Shown in pieces: positions 63,490 to 64,000 of a stretch of 64,000 nt of DNA. The notes under the pieces are model-generated. The model ran no database searches. It saw only the letters and a list, made by a program, of their open reading frames with translations, and was not told the DNA's origin. The DNA comes from Pedobacter sp. PAMC26386 (GTDB lineage: Bacteria; Bacteroidota; Bacteroidia; Sphingobacteriales; Sphingobacteriaceae): NCBI GenBank assembly GCA_014302835.1, contig CP060294.1, forward strand, positions 1,364,001 through 1,428,000, in the 5' to 3' direction. Made by a program: the position numbers and the translations under genes. Each line of letters begins with the position of its first letter. Position 1 is the stretch's first letter.

Positions 63490-64000
63490 TTGAATAAAAA
63501 ACCGAATTATGGTATTGATGCGCCAAGGGTCATCAGGAACCTTCTGCTCATAGGCTTCGCCATCCTTATATTACCTTTGGTATTCCCTATTATTAAAATT
63601 GGTTCTGCATTAATTATTACAAGCTATTTTATGTGGTCAGGCGGTTACTTTATGTTATCGGGATTATTAATGCTTCTATATTCTCTTTACGGAAAATACT
63701 TTCACCGAAATCGCATGTTAAACCTGATCAGATGGTCTGGTCATGAGCAGGTTCTGGATGTAGGGACGGGAAAAGGACTGTTAATGATAGGAGCTGCCAA
63801 AAGACTGACCACAGGAAAGTCTATCGGCATCGATATTTGGAACGCTCAGGATCTTACAGGAAATGATGTGGAAGCAGTTCGCAAGAATGTCAGCATTGAA
63901 GGAGTAGAAGATAATACTGAGATAAAAACAGAGAATGTACTGCAAATGACTTTTGCTGACAATACTTTTGATGTTGTTATCAGCAATTTATGCTTGCACA
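63490..64000 (+). CDS. Membrane-anchored class I SAM methyltransferase, partial
   Basis: The frame opens with a TTG at 63490 (no ATG is available between the upstream stop at 63469 and this point), starting NKKPNYGIDAPRVIRNLLLI, and runs off the window. Two hydrophobic segments (about residues 17-40 and 45-66) precede a methyltransferase domain whose motif I is VLDVGTGKGLLMIGAAKRL and motif II GIDIWNAQD, ending mid-domain in VVISNLCLH. The combination of short membrane anchor and methyltransferase is common in Bacteroidota. The 3' end is beyond the window and the substrate is unknown. Confidence 0.75.
   Translation, partial: MNKKPNYGIDAPRVIRNLLLIGFAILILPLVFPIIKIGSALIITSYFMWSGGYFMLSGLLMLLYSLYGKYFHRNRMLNLIRWSGHEQVLDVGTGKGLLMIGAAKRLTTGKSIGIDIWNAQDLTGNDVEAVRKNVSIEGVEDNTEIKTENVLQMTFADNTFDVVISNLCLH

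Overview
The window looks like chromosomal DNA of a Bacteroidota bacterium, most probably Sphingobacteriaceae and Pedobacter-like. The reasons are AT-rich DNA with short intergenic gaps, start codons behind A-rich rather than strong GGAGG sites, several copies of the Bacteroidota -7 element TAnnTTTG, and typical families: a TonB receptor with a carboxypeptidase-like N-terminal repeat, a LytS-like membrane kinase relative, WG-repeat, DUF3667, DUF3829 and DUF1080 proteins, GMC oxidoreductases and beta-propeller lipoproteins. I saw no rRNA, tRNA, CRISPR array or complete transposase. Genus is an inference.

Layout. 0-4.2 kb: LysR regulator divergent from a secreted RidA-SnoaL fusion, a DUF3829 lipoprotein and a Crp/Fnr regulator. 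4.5-7.4 kb: zinc alcohol dehydrogenase plus Tat-type GMC oxidoreductase, closed by a strong hairpin terminator. 7.7-15.7 kb: a mixed housekeeping stretch (PAS-only protein, trans-aconitate methyltransferase-like protein, fused dihydroxyacetone kinase, LytS-like protein without its catalytic boxes, VOC protein, an orphan Tdi1-type immunity relative, aldo/keto reductase, methyltransferase). 16-24 kb: a phosphodiesterase with an inserted LamG domain, an amidohydrolase, a WG-repeat protein, a GH20 hexosaminidase and a chromate transporter. 24-27 kb: a methyltransferase and three nucleic-acid sanitation genes (NUDIX, uracil-DNA glycosylase-like, AlkA-like). 27-40 kb: DUF1080 hydrolase, DEAD-box helicase, TonB receptor, NUC1-type nuclease, regulators, a flavin amine oxidase, a frameshifted thioesterase and two NAD(P)-binding proteins around a LysR gene.

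40-46.5 kb is the most coherent metabolic locus. An AraC regulator faces, across an intergenic region rich in palindromes, an apparent operon of a GMC dehydrogenase with an Fe-S-type cysteine motif, its gluconate-2-dehydrogenase-subunit-3-like partner, xylulokinase and xylose isomerase. This suggests periplasmic oxidation of a sugar or glycoside feeding, or running beside, xylose catabolism. 46.5-51.8 kb: an APH-fold kinase, a small protein, a rifamycin phosphotransferase-like enzyme and an alpha/beta hydrolase. 51.8-54.4 kb: a nitroreductase, aldo/keto reductase and AraC operon with a tandem repeat upstream that could be its operator.

54.4-63.3 kb is an accessory region. A direct repeat of about 70 bp occurs at both ends (near 55.13-55.20 and 62.87-62.94 kb), bordered by decayed genes: an S41/PDZ-type remnant on the left, and a truncated HTH-type leader ORF plus a nonsense- and frameshift-damaged SnoaL remnant on the right. 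Between the repeats lie a carboxypeptidase-regulatory-like surface protein, a zinc-ribbon protein, two tandem beta-propeller lipoproteins, a small secreted protein and a serine beta-lactamase-like hydrolase. A membrane-anchored methyltransferase runs off the right edge.
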